Positions 8,998 to 17,109 of a stretch of DNA of 64,000 bases are shown one piece after another (position 1 is the first letter of the stretch; each line of letters starts with the position of its first letter). The notes beneath the pieces were generated by a model. It ran no database searches. It was given only the letters and a program-made list of their open reading frames with translations, and had not been told where the DNA came from. The DNA is from Dyadobacter sp. CY356 (lineage in GTDB: Bacteria; Bacteroidota; Bacteroidia; Cytophagales; Spirosomataceae). Where the stretch lies: assembly GCF_021440195.1 (NCBI RefSeq), contig NZ_JAJTSZ010000002.1:682001-746000 (forward strand). The letters run 5' to 3'. Made by a program: the position numbers and the translations under genes.

Positions 8998-9285
8998 CAC
9001 TGAAACTAGTCATTATTTTTAATACTACGCAATCAGATTTTTATCACTATATCAAAACTTAACACTTTGTTTTTGACGCAGGAATTATTTATGCCGCATC
9101 TTTACCCTAAATCCAAAAGTCGTTTTACTATAATTACAAATTAGATTCTTATCATTTAACATATTTACTTTGTCTACAAGTTTAGTGGATTGTTGTACCA
9201 AATTACTTTTATTTTATTACTGGCGTTACTAATGACAACCTTTCAATTCACCTTTTCTTCAATTTGTATTCCTAAATTTTAAAGA

Positions 9286-10821
9286 ATGAAAAAATCAATT
9301 TTAGTTTTATTGAGTCTCATAACTTTTTCGTCCGGCACTTTTGCGCAGACAAAAGAGCGTCCTAATATTGTTTTTATATTCTCCGATGACCACGCCTACC
9401 AGGCCATTGGCGCTTACGGGAACAAACTTGCCAAAACCCCAAATATTGATCGGATAGCAAGGGAAGGCGCTTTACTTAAAAATAACCTGGTAACAAACTC
9501 CATTTGCGGGCCAAGCCGCGCAACTTTACTTACCGGAAAATATAGTCATATCAATGGATATAAAAACAATGACAGAACCAGGTTTGACATCACCCAGCAG
9601 CTCTTTCCTGACCTGCTTCAAAAGGGTGGATACCAGACAGCCTGGATTGGGAAACTACATTTAAATAGTCTTCCAACCGGATTTGATTATTGGAATATTT
9701 TGCCCGACCAGGGCATTTATTACAATCCCCAGTTTATCACCGCCCCAAACGATACCATCAGAAAAGAAGGTTATGTGGCTGATCTGATCACGGAAAGCTC
9801 ACTTGACTGGATAAACAAACGGGATGAGAAAAAGCCGTTTTTCCTTGTTGTTGGCCAAAAATCGGTGCACCGCGAGTGGTATCCGGATTTACAGGATTTA
9901 GGTGCTTATGACGATATCAATTTCCCCTTGCCCGAAACTTTTTATGACGATTATGTGGGAAGAGCTGCGGCAAAAGACCAGGACATGAGCATTGAAAAAA
10001 CGATGCGCTTGAAGGAAGACCTGAAAGTGCATCTTGATTATGAGAAGGTTCCGGGATACAAGTTTTTTCCGGAAGATAAAAAGAAAAAACTAAGAGATTA
10101 TTACGACAAAATCACCAAAGAATTTGATGATAAAAAACTTTCCGGAAAAGCGTTAACGGAATGGAAATATCAGCGTTACATCAAGGATTATCTGGCTACT
10201 GCAAATGGTCTTGACCGTAATATTGGCAAAATCCTTGATTATCTGGACAAGACTGGTTTATCAAAAAACACAGTTGTGATTTATGCCTCCGACCAGGGTT
10301 TTTACATGGGCGAACATGGCTGGTTCGATAAACGTTTTATTTATGAAGAATCGCTGAAAACGCCTTTTGTCATTCGATATCCGGGTGTTATTAAACCTGG
10401 AACAAAGGTTGATCAATTGATCTCCAATATAGACTGGGCGCCGACTGTTCTGGATCTGGCGGGTGCGAAAATCCCGGCAGAAATTCAGGGGAAATCTTTT
10501 CTTCCATTATTGGATAAAAATGCAAAAGCAAATACCCCATGGCGTGACGCGGCTTACTATCACTATTATGAATTCCCTGAGCCTCACCACGTTTCCCCAC
10601 ATTTCGGTGTGAGAACAAAACGTTATAAACTGGTGCGATTCTATGGTGGAACTGATAGCTGGGAGTTATTTGATCTTGAAAAAGACCCACATGAACTTAA
10701 AAATATATACGGAGAGAGAGCGAGCGACGCAATTGTAAAAAGTTTGAAAGAACAATTAAAAACGCTCATTGTTCAATATAAAGATGATGAAGCCCTGAAA
10801 ATTTTAAACAGCGTTAAATGA
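9286..10821 (+). CDS. Exported sulfatase (type I, formylglycine-dependent)
   Basis: The 511-residue protein has a signal peptide ending near residue 20 (GTFA, then QTK), so it is periplasmic or surface exposed. IVFIFSDDHAYQAIG supplies the metal-binding Asp pair (34-35). NSICGPSRATLLTGKYSH contains the C-x-P-S-R core, with Cys74 as the residue converted to formylglycine by a separate enzyme. ASDQGFYMGEHGWFDKR near residue 338 is the second metal site. In this group such enzymes release sulfate from sulfated polysaccharides. No polysaccharide utilisation genes and no formylglycine-generating enzyme are adjacent, so it appears to stand alone between two terminators. Confidence 0.93.
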   Translation: MKKSILVLLSLITFSSGTFAQTKERPNIVFIFSDDHAYQAIGAYGNKLAKTPNIDRIAREGALLKNNLVTNSICGPSRATLLTGKYSHINGYKNNDRTRFDITQQLFPDLLQKGGYQTAWIGKLHLNSLPTGFDYWNILPDQGIYYNPQFITAPNDTIRKEGYVADLITESSLDWINKRDEKKPFFLVVGQKSVHREWYPDLQDLGAYDDINFPLPETFYDDYVGRAAAKDQDMSIEKTMRLKEDLKVHLDYEKVPGYKFFPEDKKKKLRDYYDKITKEFDDKKLSGKALTEWKYQRYIKDYLATANGLDRNIGKILDYLDKTGLSKNTVVIYASDQGFYMGEHGWFDKRFIYEESLKTPFVIRYPGVIKPGTKVDQLISNIDWAPTVLDLAGAKIPAEIQGKSFLPLLDKNAKANTPWRDAAYYHYYEFPEPHHVSPHFGVRTKRYKLVRFYGGTDSWELFDLEKDPHELKNIYGERASDAIVKSLKEQLKTLIVQYKDDEALKILNSVK

Positions 10822-10877
10822 TCATTTATGAGCAATAACTTTCAGTAAGCGCCCTATTACTTCCGATTTGAAATAAC

Positions 10878-10911
10878 AAAAAGACCTGGCACACGAATGT
10901 CAGGTCTTTTT
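10878..10911 (+). terminator. Terminator of the sulfatase gene
   Basis: An 11-bp perfect stem (10878-10888 with 10901-10911) ending in a T run, 57 bp after the sulfatase stop codon. Confidence 0.85.
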
Positions 10912-10980
10912 GTTTCAGATAAAAAGTAAGGGATTTCAATAGAAAGACGGTTTTTTATGAGCAATATTTATATTACCGCT

Positions 10981-11016
10981 AAAAAAATGGCGGCAAGGAT
11001 ATTTCCCGCCGCCATT
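10981..11016 (-). terminator. Minus-strand terminator left behind by a decayed gene
   Basis: A stem of at least 9 bp (10986-10994 with 11008-11016) rich in GGCGGC, followed on the minus strand by seven T residues. The only minus-strand coding sequence upstream of it is the AhpD-like relic at 11072-11213. Confidence 0.7.
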
Positions 11017-11071
11017 ATACATTACAACAAACATTCAATTTTTCTTTTTACAAAATTATTCCCACAAAATC

Positions 11072-11213
11072 TCAGGCAGGTATCAATTTCGTTGCTATAC
11101 CAATTCTGTTCCACACATTAATCGTGATAATGGCCATGATCACCTGTGCCAGACATTTTTCATCCAGTAATCTGGCGGCTTCTGCGTAGATATGATAACT
11201 ATTATTGGAGTTG
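11072..11213 (-). pseudogene. Carboxymuconolactone decarboxylase / AhpD-like relic, C-terminal end
   Basis: Read on the minus strand the sequence gives EAARLLDEKCLAQVIMAI, then ITINVWNRIGIATKLIPA and a stop at 11072-11074. This is the typical C-terminal end of AhpD-like carboxymuconolactone decarboxylase family proteins (the I-x-x-I-N-x-W-N-R block). About 40-45 residues remain of a normal 150; the CxxC active site is absent. The upstream end runs into the promoter region of the ArsR gene, as if the 5' part had been deleted when that operon arrived or when the locus rearranged. It keeps its own terminator. Confidence 0.65.
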
Positions 11214-11273
11214 AAACCAATGAGTTGAGTTCGGTTTGTGCATTTTTAGAAATAAATAATCACAAACTTTTGC

Positions 11274-11315
11274 GTAGTCAAATAACTACACATATATTCG
11301 TAGCCAAATAACTAC
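11274..11315 (+). promoter_or_regulatory. Tandem 16-bp dyads, probable ArsR-type operators
   Basis: GTAGTCAAATAACTAC (11274-11289) and GTAGCCAAATAACTAC (11300-11315) are direct repeats with centres 26 bp apart. Each is itself an inverted repeat with arms GTAGT and ACTAC (one mismatch in the second). The second ends 3 bp before the ATG of the ArsR gene, so a bound protein would block initiation; autoregulation is the natural reading. Confidence 0.7.
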
Positions 11316-11318
11316 ATA

Positions 11319-11642
11319 ATGAATTTAAGACGAGACGTATTTCAGGCCATAGCAGATCCAACCCGACGGGCTATTTTATTGCTGGTGGCTTCTCAGGCAA
11401 TGACCGCGGGTGCGATCGCATCCAATTTTGACACGGCCAGACCGACGGTTTCAAAACATTTGCAGATACTCACCGAGTGCGAACTAATTGCGCAGGAGCA
11501 GAATGGCAGGGAGATTTATTACCATATCAATGCAAAAAAAATGAAGGAAGTAGCTGATTTCATTGAGCCTTTCCGCCAGATGTGGGACGACAGATTTAAT
11601 AAGTTAGAAGCCATCATGAAAAATTATAAACCCGAAAAATAA
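11319..11642 (+). CDS. ArsR-family transcriptional repressor
   Basis: This is a 107-residue winged-helix protein. [20 protein letters not shown] at residues 4-23 and the recognition region [18 protein letters not shown] near residue 45 are the ArsR hallmark. There is no cysteine metal-site motif in the recognition helix, so metal sensing is unlikely. It heads an operon with an AHSA1-type protein and a DoxX-like membrane protein, a grouping that is common in soil bacteria. The gene starts 3 bp after the second of two operator-like dyads and lacks a clear ribosome binding site, as often in this phylum. Confidence 0.9.
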   Translation: MNLRRDVFQAIADPTRRAILLLVASQAMTAGAIASNFDTARPTVSKHLQILTECELIAQEQNGREIYYHINAKKMKEVADFIEPFRQMWDDRFNKLEAIMKNYKPEK

Positions 11643-11647
11643 ATTGT

Positions 11648-12130
11648 ATGGAAAGAAAAACGAAGGTCGATGCAGAAGACGGAAAACAGGAAATAGTGAT
11701 TACCAGGGAATTCGATCTGCCACTGGATTTACTTTTCAAAGCCTATGTTGAGCCTGAAATTGTTGAACAATGGATGGGAACAAAAGTGTTGAAACTTGAA
11801 AACAAAAAGCATGGCAGTTACCAGTTCGAAACTTCCGATGCCCAGGGAAATGTAGTATTTCGCTCCAACGGTACAATCCACGAATTTGTGCCAAACAGCA
11901 AAATCACACGGACATTTGAAATGGATAGTACGCACGCTTCGGCGATCCGGTTTGATGTGCAGCTTGAATTCCTGGAATTTGAAGCACTTTCTGAAGAAAC
12001 CAGCCGACTGGTTATGCATGTGGTATACCGTTCAGTCGCTTTGCGGGATCAGATGTTACGACTGCCTTTTGCACAGGGAATCAACATGGCACATAACCGT
12101 TTACAGGAAGCTGCAAACAAATTAAAATAA
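11648..12130 (+). CDS. SRPBCC / AHSA1-domain protein
   Basis: This 160-residue single-domain protein has ITREFDLPLDLLFKAYVEPE near residue 18 and EIVEQWMG, the usual start of Aha1-like START-fold domains (activator of Hsp90 ATPase homologue 1-like). The fold makes a hydrophobic pocket. In ArsR/AHSA1/DoxX operons no enzymatic activity has been settled, so no function is claimed beyond ligand binding. It starts 5 bp after the regulator stop codon and ends 7 bp before the DoxX-like gene, so the three are co-transcribed. Confidence 0.88.
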   Translation: MERKTKVDAEDGKQEIVITREFDLPLDLLFKAYVEPEIVEQWMGTKVLKLENKKHGSYQFETSDAQGNVVFRSNGTIHEFVPNSKITRTFEMDSTHASAIRFDVQLEFLEFEALSEETSRLVMHVVYRSVALRDQMLRLPFAQGINMAHNRLQEAANKLK

Positions 12131-12137
12131 TCTTTTT

Positions 12138-12512
12138 ATGGCAAAAAGGAATAAAATTATCTACTGGATCGCCACGCTTTGGCTTTCCCTAGGCATGATC
12201 TCTACGGGAATTGTCCAGATCATAAAAATGAAGGAAGAAGCAGAAATGATGACACATCTGGGTTATCCTCTTTATTTTCTGACCATACTGGGAATCTGGA
12301 AACTACTCGGCGTTATTGCCGTACTGATCCCTAAGTTTCCTTTGTTAAAAGAATGGGCCTATGCAGGTTTCTTTTTTGCAATGTCAGGTGCTGTATTTTC
12401 ACATCTTGCCGTTGCCGATGGTGCGAAAGAATTTTTTGGCCCTGTATTATTATTGATTCTGACTGTATTATCTTGGTATTTCAAAAGGTATCGCGCAAAT
12501 GGGGTCGCATAG
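12138..12512 (+). CDS. DoxX-like small membrane protein
   Basis: The 124-residue protein has four hydrophobic segments (about 7-25, 45-65, 72-92 and 98-115). LTILGIWKLLGVIAVLIPKF near residue 48 is typical of the DoxX-like family. It is the last gene of the ArsR operon. DoxX-like proteins are linked to quinone or thiosulfate redox in some organisms, but that role cannot be read here. The stop codon lies within the first of three imperfect GGGnCGCATAG repeats at 12502-12540. Confidence 0.85.
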   Translation: MAKRNKIIYWIATLWLSLGMISTGIVQIIKMKEEAEMMTHLGYPLYFLTILGIWKLLGVIAVLIPKFPLLKEWAYAGFFFAMSGAVFSHLAVADGAKEFFGPVLLLILTVLSWYFKRYRANGVA

Positions 12513-12602
12513 ATCGGGACGCATAGCCGGGATCGCACAGTTCAGTTTGCAAAACTTTATCAATATGCCAGTTTAAATTACTCCATCAAACTAAATCCGC
12601 TT

Positions 12603-13268
12603 ATGACACTATCGGAAGCGCTCACTCAGCTTGAAAGTTTTGGCAATGAAACAATGCGCCTTCATAACAGGAAATATGGTGCAGGAGAAAACCAGTTTGG
12701 CGTAAAAATGGGCGACATCCGCGCGTTGGCCAAAAAGATAAAAACGGACCACGAACTGGCTTTGCAGCTTTGGGATACTGAAAATATCGATGCCCGCTTT
12801 TTGGCCATTCTGATCATGGTGCCAAAAAAATTGTCGCATGATGAAATAAACAGAATGGTAAAATCGGAAGGGTTCGTTCATGTTGCAGATTGGTTATATA
12901 ATTACGTAATTAAAATTTACCCGGATACGGAACCGCTGCGGCATGAGTGGATGAAATCAACAGATGTCATGTGTGCCCGTGCCGGGTGGAGTTTGACGAG
13001 TGGATGCATCAGCAGGAATCCGCAATTAATTGACATTCCCGGAATTCTGGACAGAATTGAATCCGGAATGGCTGCTGCCGCACCCGAAGTACAATGGACT
13101 ATGAATTCTACACTGGCAAACATTGGCATTCGCTTTCCTGAATACAGGGAAAGGGCGCTGTCGATTGGCGAAACGTTGGGAATTTTCAGAGATTATCCGG
13201 TTTCCAAAGGATGCACCTCCCCTTTCGCACCCATCTGGATCAATGAAATGGTACGCCGGCAAGGGTAA
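12603..13268 (+). CDS. DNA alkylation repair protein, AlkD-like HEAT-repeat family
   Basis: The protein has 221 residues and is all-helical. YGAGENQFGVKMGDIRALAKK near the N-terminus and FVHVADWLYNYVIK near residue 84 match the AlkD-like DNA glycosylase/repair family, which clasps DNA with HEAT-like repeats. WSLTSGCISRNPQLIDI and CTSPFAPIWINEMV are family blocks in the second half. It probably removes positively charged alkylated bases or is a non-catalytic relative; the distinction depends on catalytic Asp and aromatic residues I have not aligned. It stands alone, starting with the ATG at 12603. Confidence 0.82.
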   Translation: MTLSEALTQLESFGNETMRLHNRKYGAGENQFGVKMGDIRALAKKIKTDHELALQLWDTENIDARFLAILIMVPKKLSHDEINRMVKSEGFVHVADWLYNYVIKIYPDTEPLRHEWMKSTDVMCARAGWSLTSGCISRNPQLIDIPGILDRIESGMAAAAPEVQWTMNSTLANIGIRFPEYRERALSIGETLGIFRDYPVSKGCTSPFAPIWINEMVRRQG

Positions 13269-13295
13269 TACAATTCTCACTTTCTGATCGTAAAA

Positions 13296-13874
13296 ATGAA
13301 TCCAAAAGCTGATTTTTATTTTGAAAAAGACAAGCAATGGCAGGAAGAAATCCAGCAACTACGCACCATCGTTCTTGATTGTGGATTGACAGAAGTCTTG
13401 AAATGGGGCTGTCCCTGTTACATGTTTCAGCAGAGCAACATTGTTTTAATACATGTTTTTAAAGAATACTGCGCCCTTCTATTTTTCAAGGGCGCCTTGT
13501 TGAAGAACACGCATGGGATTCTTATCCAGCAGACAGAAAATGTACAGGCCGCGCGTCAGATACGTTTCACTGATCTGAAGGAAATTACAGAGCAGGAAAA
13601 GATATTGAAAGCCCATATCTACGAAGCCATTGAAGTGGAAAAGGCCGGATTAAAAGTTGAATTGAAAAAGCCGGCTGAATTTAGCGTAGCAGCAGAATTT
13701 CAATCCAAACTTGATGAAATTCACGACCTGAAAATTGCTTTTGAAAAATTAACACCCGGCCGACAACGTGCTTATCTGCTACATTTTTCCCAGCCCAAAC
13801 AATCCAAAACAAGAGAGGCGCGGGTAGAAAAAAATATTCCGAAGATTTTGGAGAGTAAGGGCCTGGATGACTAA
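13296..13874 (+). CDS. YdeI/OmpD-associated family protein (DUF1801 type)
   Basis: This 192-residue cytoplasmic protein has a DUF1801-like N-terminal domain (EVLKWGCPCYMFQQSNIVLI near residue 35) and a helical C-terminal domain ending TPGRQRAYLLHFSQPKQSKT, the usual YdeI arrangement. The R-x-x-Y-L-x-x-x-x-x-A/P-K-x-x-x-T/R-x-x-R pattern in the second domain is well kept. Its biochemical function is not established. It lies 27 bp after the AlkD-like gene on the same strand and is likely co-transcribed. Confidence 0.85.
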   Translation: MNPKADFYFEKDKQWQEEIQQLRTIVLDCGLTEVLKWGCPCYMFQQSNIVLIHVFKEYCALLFFKGALLKNTHGILIQQTENVQAARQIRFTDLKEITEQEKILKAHIYEAIEVEKAGLKVELKKPAEFSVAAEFQSKLDEIHDLKIAFEKLTPGRQRAYLLHFSQPKQSKTREARVEKNIPKILESKGLDD

Positions 13875-13928
13875 TAGTGATTGAAATTTTAGAAAATCCT
13901 CAACTTAGAATATTTAGTTACGAATAAT

Positions 13929-14495
13929 ATGAGTAATAATACAAAAAGGTTATCGCCGGAACATAGTCAGGAACTTCTAACAATCCTGAAATCCCGTTTT
14001 GAGAAAAATACAAATCGACACGATGATATTAAATGGGAAAATGTTCAGGAAAAACTTGAAGCTAATCCGGAAAAACTCTGGTCGATTGATGAAATGGAAG
14101 TGACCGGCGGAGAACCGGATGTTGTGGGTTTTGATCAAAAATCGGGAGAATTTCTCTTTTTCGATTGTGCTCCTGAGAGCCCCAAAGATCGAAGAAGTCT
14201 GTGTTATGACCGGGCAGCCTGGGAATCCAGAAAGGCAAATAAACCCAAAAACACCGCCGTTGACGTGGCAACAGAAATGGGTATCGAACTTTTGACAGAA
14301 GAAGAATATCAGTACTTACAGCAACTTGGAAATTTTGACCTAAAAACCTCCAGTTGGCTCAAAACAACTTCTGACATCAGAAAGCTGGGTGGCGCAATTT
14401 TCGGAGATCGCCGTTTCGGAAGGGTTTTTATCTATCATAACGGTGCCGATTCTTATTATGCAGCCAGAGGTTTCCGGGGTTCGCTCAGGGTTTGA
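13929..14495 (+). CDS. DUF4256 domain-containing protein
   Basis: This 188-residue cytoplasmic protein is recognised by its full-length match to the DUF4256 layout: KSRFEKNTNRHDDIKWENVQ near residue 20, EVTGGEPDVVGFDQ near residue 56, DCAPESPKDRRSLCYDR near residue 75 and FGRVFIYHNGADSYYAARG at the C-terminus. No function is known for the family. It follows the YdeI-like gene by 54 bp on the same strand. Confidence 0.88.
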   Translation: MSNNTKRLSPEHSQELLTILKSRFEKNTNRHDDIKWENVQEKLEANPEKLWSIDEMEVTGGEPDVVGFDQKSGEFLFFDCAPESPKDRRSLCYDRAAWESRKANKPKNTAVDVATEMGIELLTEEEYQYLQQLGNFDLKTSSWLKTTSDIRKLGGAIFGDRRFGRVFIYHNGADSYYAARGFRGSLRV

Positions 14496-14602
14496 TACCT
14501 GACAGATGTAGCACGACTATTACCATATGAGCGTTCCGGCTCGCCAGTGTAGGAATGATGGATTAGTCAAATTTTGAAATAAAATAGAAGAAATCAATAT
14601 GA

Positions 14603-14980
14603 ATAAAATTCAGTCAAAAGACGTCTGGACTGGAAACTTTAAAGCTGGAAACAGAAAAATTTGATGTCATAGCACTTCTATATGCTCATTTTCCGGCAGA
14701 CATTAAATCGCTTTATCACAAAACCCATAGCCAGTATCTAAAAAATGGCGGGATCATTATTTTTGAAGCTTTCAGTAAAAAACACATCGACTACATTGCT
14801 GCCAATGAAAAAGTTGGCGGGCCAAAAGACATTGAAAGCCTCTTTTCCATTGAAGAAATAAAATCCGATTTCGCAAATTATGAGATCATAGAATTGTTGG
14901 AAAAAGAAATTGAACTGAATGAGGGAATTTTTCATAACGGCAAAGGTTCAGTAATCAGGTTTGTCGGGAGAAAAAAATAA
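14603..14980 (+). pseudogene. Class I SAM methyltransferase relic, C-terminal half
   Basis: The open frame runs from just after a stop at 14600-14602 to TAA at 14978-14980 with no usable start. [20 protein letters not shown] and [20 protein letters not shown] correspond to motif IV and the following strand of small class I methyltransferases. The C-terminal segment ending [11 protein letters not shown] is well conserved in form. The N-terminal half with the SAM-binding glycine loop is missing. A short ATG frame at 14599 overlaps in another phase and stops after 21 codons, so a deletion or frameshift destroyed the gene. Confidence 0.72.
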
Positions 14981-15179
14981 GGTGTGCTCTATGTGCAAAA
15001 ATCATATTATTGCTGTGCCGGGTGTTGAAATAAAATAAGGTCAAAGGTGTTCATGAAAATCTGCTGAGACGTAATGTGTCCTAATCATAACATTGTCCAA
15101 TGAGATATTAAAGAACATTTTTTATATTTTTAGGAATCGATACACTGACTTTAATTTAGAACAACAACTAAGAAACGTT

Positions 15180-16181
15180 ATGGCAAATATTGCACTTTAT
15201 GGCTTTGGCCGGATTGGCCGCCAGTTCCTCCGCATTGCACTTGAAAATAATCTTTTTGTTCCCGTATCAGTTTCGGATATTCATGATGTTGGGATTCTTG
15301 CGTCACTTTTCAGCGTGGACACCAACTATGGTCGCTACGGGGAGAAAGTTTCGCATGATGGAGATGATCTTTTGATTGGTGACAAAAGGATCAAATACGT
15401 AAATTCAAAAGCCGAAGTTCCTGATTGGAAAGCACTTGGGGTAGATATCGTTGTGGATTGTACCGGCCGTGCCACTACCCGCGCCGGCGCACAGGCGCAT
15501 ATTGACCGCGGGGCTAAATATGTGCTCATCAGTGCAGCAAGCAAATCTTTGCAGGATTGTGACGCGGTACTGCTTAAAGGTATTAATCTGGATACTTTTG
15601 ACCCCTCAAATCATAAAATTATCAGCATGGGAAGCTGTACAACCAACGCACTTGCAGCCGCGGTGAAGGTTATCCTTGATAATTTTGGAATTAAATACGG
15701 ACTTTTCTCAACTGTACATTCCTATACAAATACGCAGTCGCTGACGGATCAGCCGATGAAAGATCGCCGCGATTCCTGGGCAGCAGCAGAGAATATTATT
15801 CCATCAGCATCCGGCGCGGCGCGTGCGCTTCAGTTTATCTGGAAGGATCTTCAAATCACAGGAAAAGCATACCGCGTTCCGACACGCACAGGTAGTATTG
15901 CAGAACTTAATCTGGTAACGGAGAAGGAATGTACCGTTGAAGAAGTAAACGAAGCCTTCCGCAAGGCCGCGACTGAGGGCTCGCTTAAAGGTGTGCTTGA
16001 TGTACTCGAAGAGGAATGGACTTCCGCGCGTATCGTAGGCGATCCGCATTCATCCATCATCGATTTACCACTTACCGTTAAACAGGGCGAACTGCTTTCC
16101 ATAGCTACCTGGTATGATAATGAATGGGGTTTCACATCCAGACTTGCAGAAGTAGCACAATTTATTTCTCAGAAGATTTGA
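15180..16181 (+). CDS. Glyceraldehyde-3-phosphate dehydrogenase-like enzyme, divergent
   Basis: This 333-residue protein begins at the ATG at 15180 (MANIALYGFGRIGRQFLR, NAD-binding Rossmann motif); the frame is open upstream but without family sequence. The catalytic Cys is at 153 in MGSCTTNAL, where most bacterial GAPDHs have SNASCTTNC: the second Cys is Ala. HSYTNTQSLTDQPMKDRRDS contains the catalytic His. NAD contact residues read SVSDIHD rather than the usual NDLTD. It catalyses a phosphorylating aldehyde dehydrogenation, but the changes suggest a secondary paralogue, possibly with different cofactor or substrate use. It is monocistronic, with a terminator at 16274. Confidence 0.85.
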   Translation: MANIALYGFGRIGRQFLRIALENNLFVPVSVSDIHDVGILASLFSVDTNYGRYGEKVSHDGDDLLIGDKRIKYVNSKAEVPDWKALGVDIVVDCTGRATTRAGAQAHIDRGAKYVLISAASKSLQDCDAVLLKGINLDTFDPSNHKIISMGSCTTNALAAAVKVILDNFGIKYGLFSTVHSYTNTQSLTDQPMKDRRDSWAAAENIIPSASGAARALQFIWKDLQITGKAYRVPTRTGSIAELNLVTEKECTVEEVNEAFRKAATEGSLKGVLDVLEEEWTSARIVGDPHSSIIDLPLTVKQGELLSIATWYDNEWGFTSRLAEVAQFISQKI

Positions 16182-16273
16182 ATAAAATGTTTTAATAACA
16201 GGATCACTGGACACAAATTTCAGCATGAAACACGGTTTCGCGATCCGTGAAATCCAATTAATAACATTACAAT

Positions 16274-16316
16274 AAACGCTGTTTACTGGTTTACTAAAAC
16301 CATGGACAGCGTTTTT
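16274..16316 (+). terminator. Terminator of the GAPDH-like gene
   Basis: Outer stem AAACGCTGT/ACAGCGTTT (16274-16282 with 16306-16314), an inner stem TGGTTT/AAACCA, and a run of T at the end. It lies about 90 bp after the stop codon. Confidence 0.8.
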
Positions 16317-16393
16317 AATTTTGCATCAACTTTAAAAAATTTTCTAATCAAAAGGTGAATAATTTTAATCAGTTATAATAAGTGTAAAATAGT

Positions 16394-16401
16394 TACTTTT
16401 G
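16394..16401 (+). promoter_or_regulatory. Bacteroidetes -7 promoter element
   Basis: TACTTTTG fits TAnnTTTG and lies 45 bp upstream of the barrel gene at 16447. A clear -33 TTG is not visible at 19-20 bp upstream, so this is moderate evidence. Confidence 0.45.
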
Positions 16402-16446
16402 AAATAAGTATTGTACAACACTATTATTGATCAATAACCTTCATCA

Positions 16447-17103
16447 ATGAAAATATTCATTACGTGTTTTTTCCTTGTTTGGCCTCTGGCTATTATTGCA
16501 CAAAATAGCCCGCCGGATACAAACTCGGTTTCGAAGAAAAAGCATTCTGCCAATTATTCAGGAATTAAATTCGGTGCTTTGGCTAGTTCTTTCAGTCACA
16601 AAAACGAGCTGCTCGTTCCTGCACCCGTAAAGAAATCATTACCAGCCTGGCATGCGGGCGTTTCAATGGATCTTTTCACAAAGACACATTACAATGCCCG
16701 TGTGGAATTGTCATATATGAATAAAGGAGCGAAGGAAACATTTTCGAACGACCAGATTTCAATCCGGAATACAAACCGTTTACACTACTTACAGGTCAGC
16801 GCATTACCGCTAATTATTAAACCCGGTTTCAGAAAGATCAATCCTTATATTGCCTTTGGCGGATATTATGCACGCCGTATCGGAATAAAATCAAGGACTA
16901 AAACAGGACAAGGCTCCTGGGAAAATGATCCGGTGACAGCCGAAAACCTGAATGTAAAAAACGATTATGGCTATTCTATTTCCGCCGGTGTTTACATCTG
17001 GAAAAGGCCGGTTTTTGAACTTCGGTATGAAGCAGGAATTCCTTCTGTTTCATCTTCGTCTGGTATCAAAAACCGTTCCGTAATTCTTTCATTTTCAATC
17101 TAG
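16447..17103 (+). CDS. Outer-membrane beta-barrel protein (PorT-like)
   Basis: The 218-residue protein has a signal peptide (MKIFITCFFLVWPLAIIAQ, cleavage near residue 19) followed by alternating hydrophobic/polar strands and glycine-rich turns. SGIKFGALASSFSHKNE, LEVSYMNKGAKE-type strands and a final strand ending in phenylalanine-serine-isoleucine (SVILSFSI) are typical of OMP_b-brl_2/PorT-like eight-stranded barrels. No ligand is known. It is followed after 6 bp by a lipoprotein metalloprotease, with which it is probably co-transcribed. Confidence 0.8.
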   Translation: MKIFITCFFLVWPLAIIAQNSPPDTNSVSKKKHSANYSGIKFGALASSFSHKNELLVPAPVKKSLPAWHAGVSMDLFTKTHYNARVELSYMNKGAKETFSNDQISIRNTNRLHYLQVSALPLIIKPGFRKINPYIAFGGYYARRIGIKSRTKTGQGSWENDPVTAENLNVKNDYGYSISAGVYIWKRPVFELRYEAGIPSVSSSSGIKNRSVILSFSI

Positions 17104-17109
17104 TCCGCC

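Noticed and set aside
9286..10821. Polysaccharide utilisation locus around the sulfatase
   Set aside because: No SusC/SusD pair, glycoside hydrolase or anti-sigma gene is adjacent.
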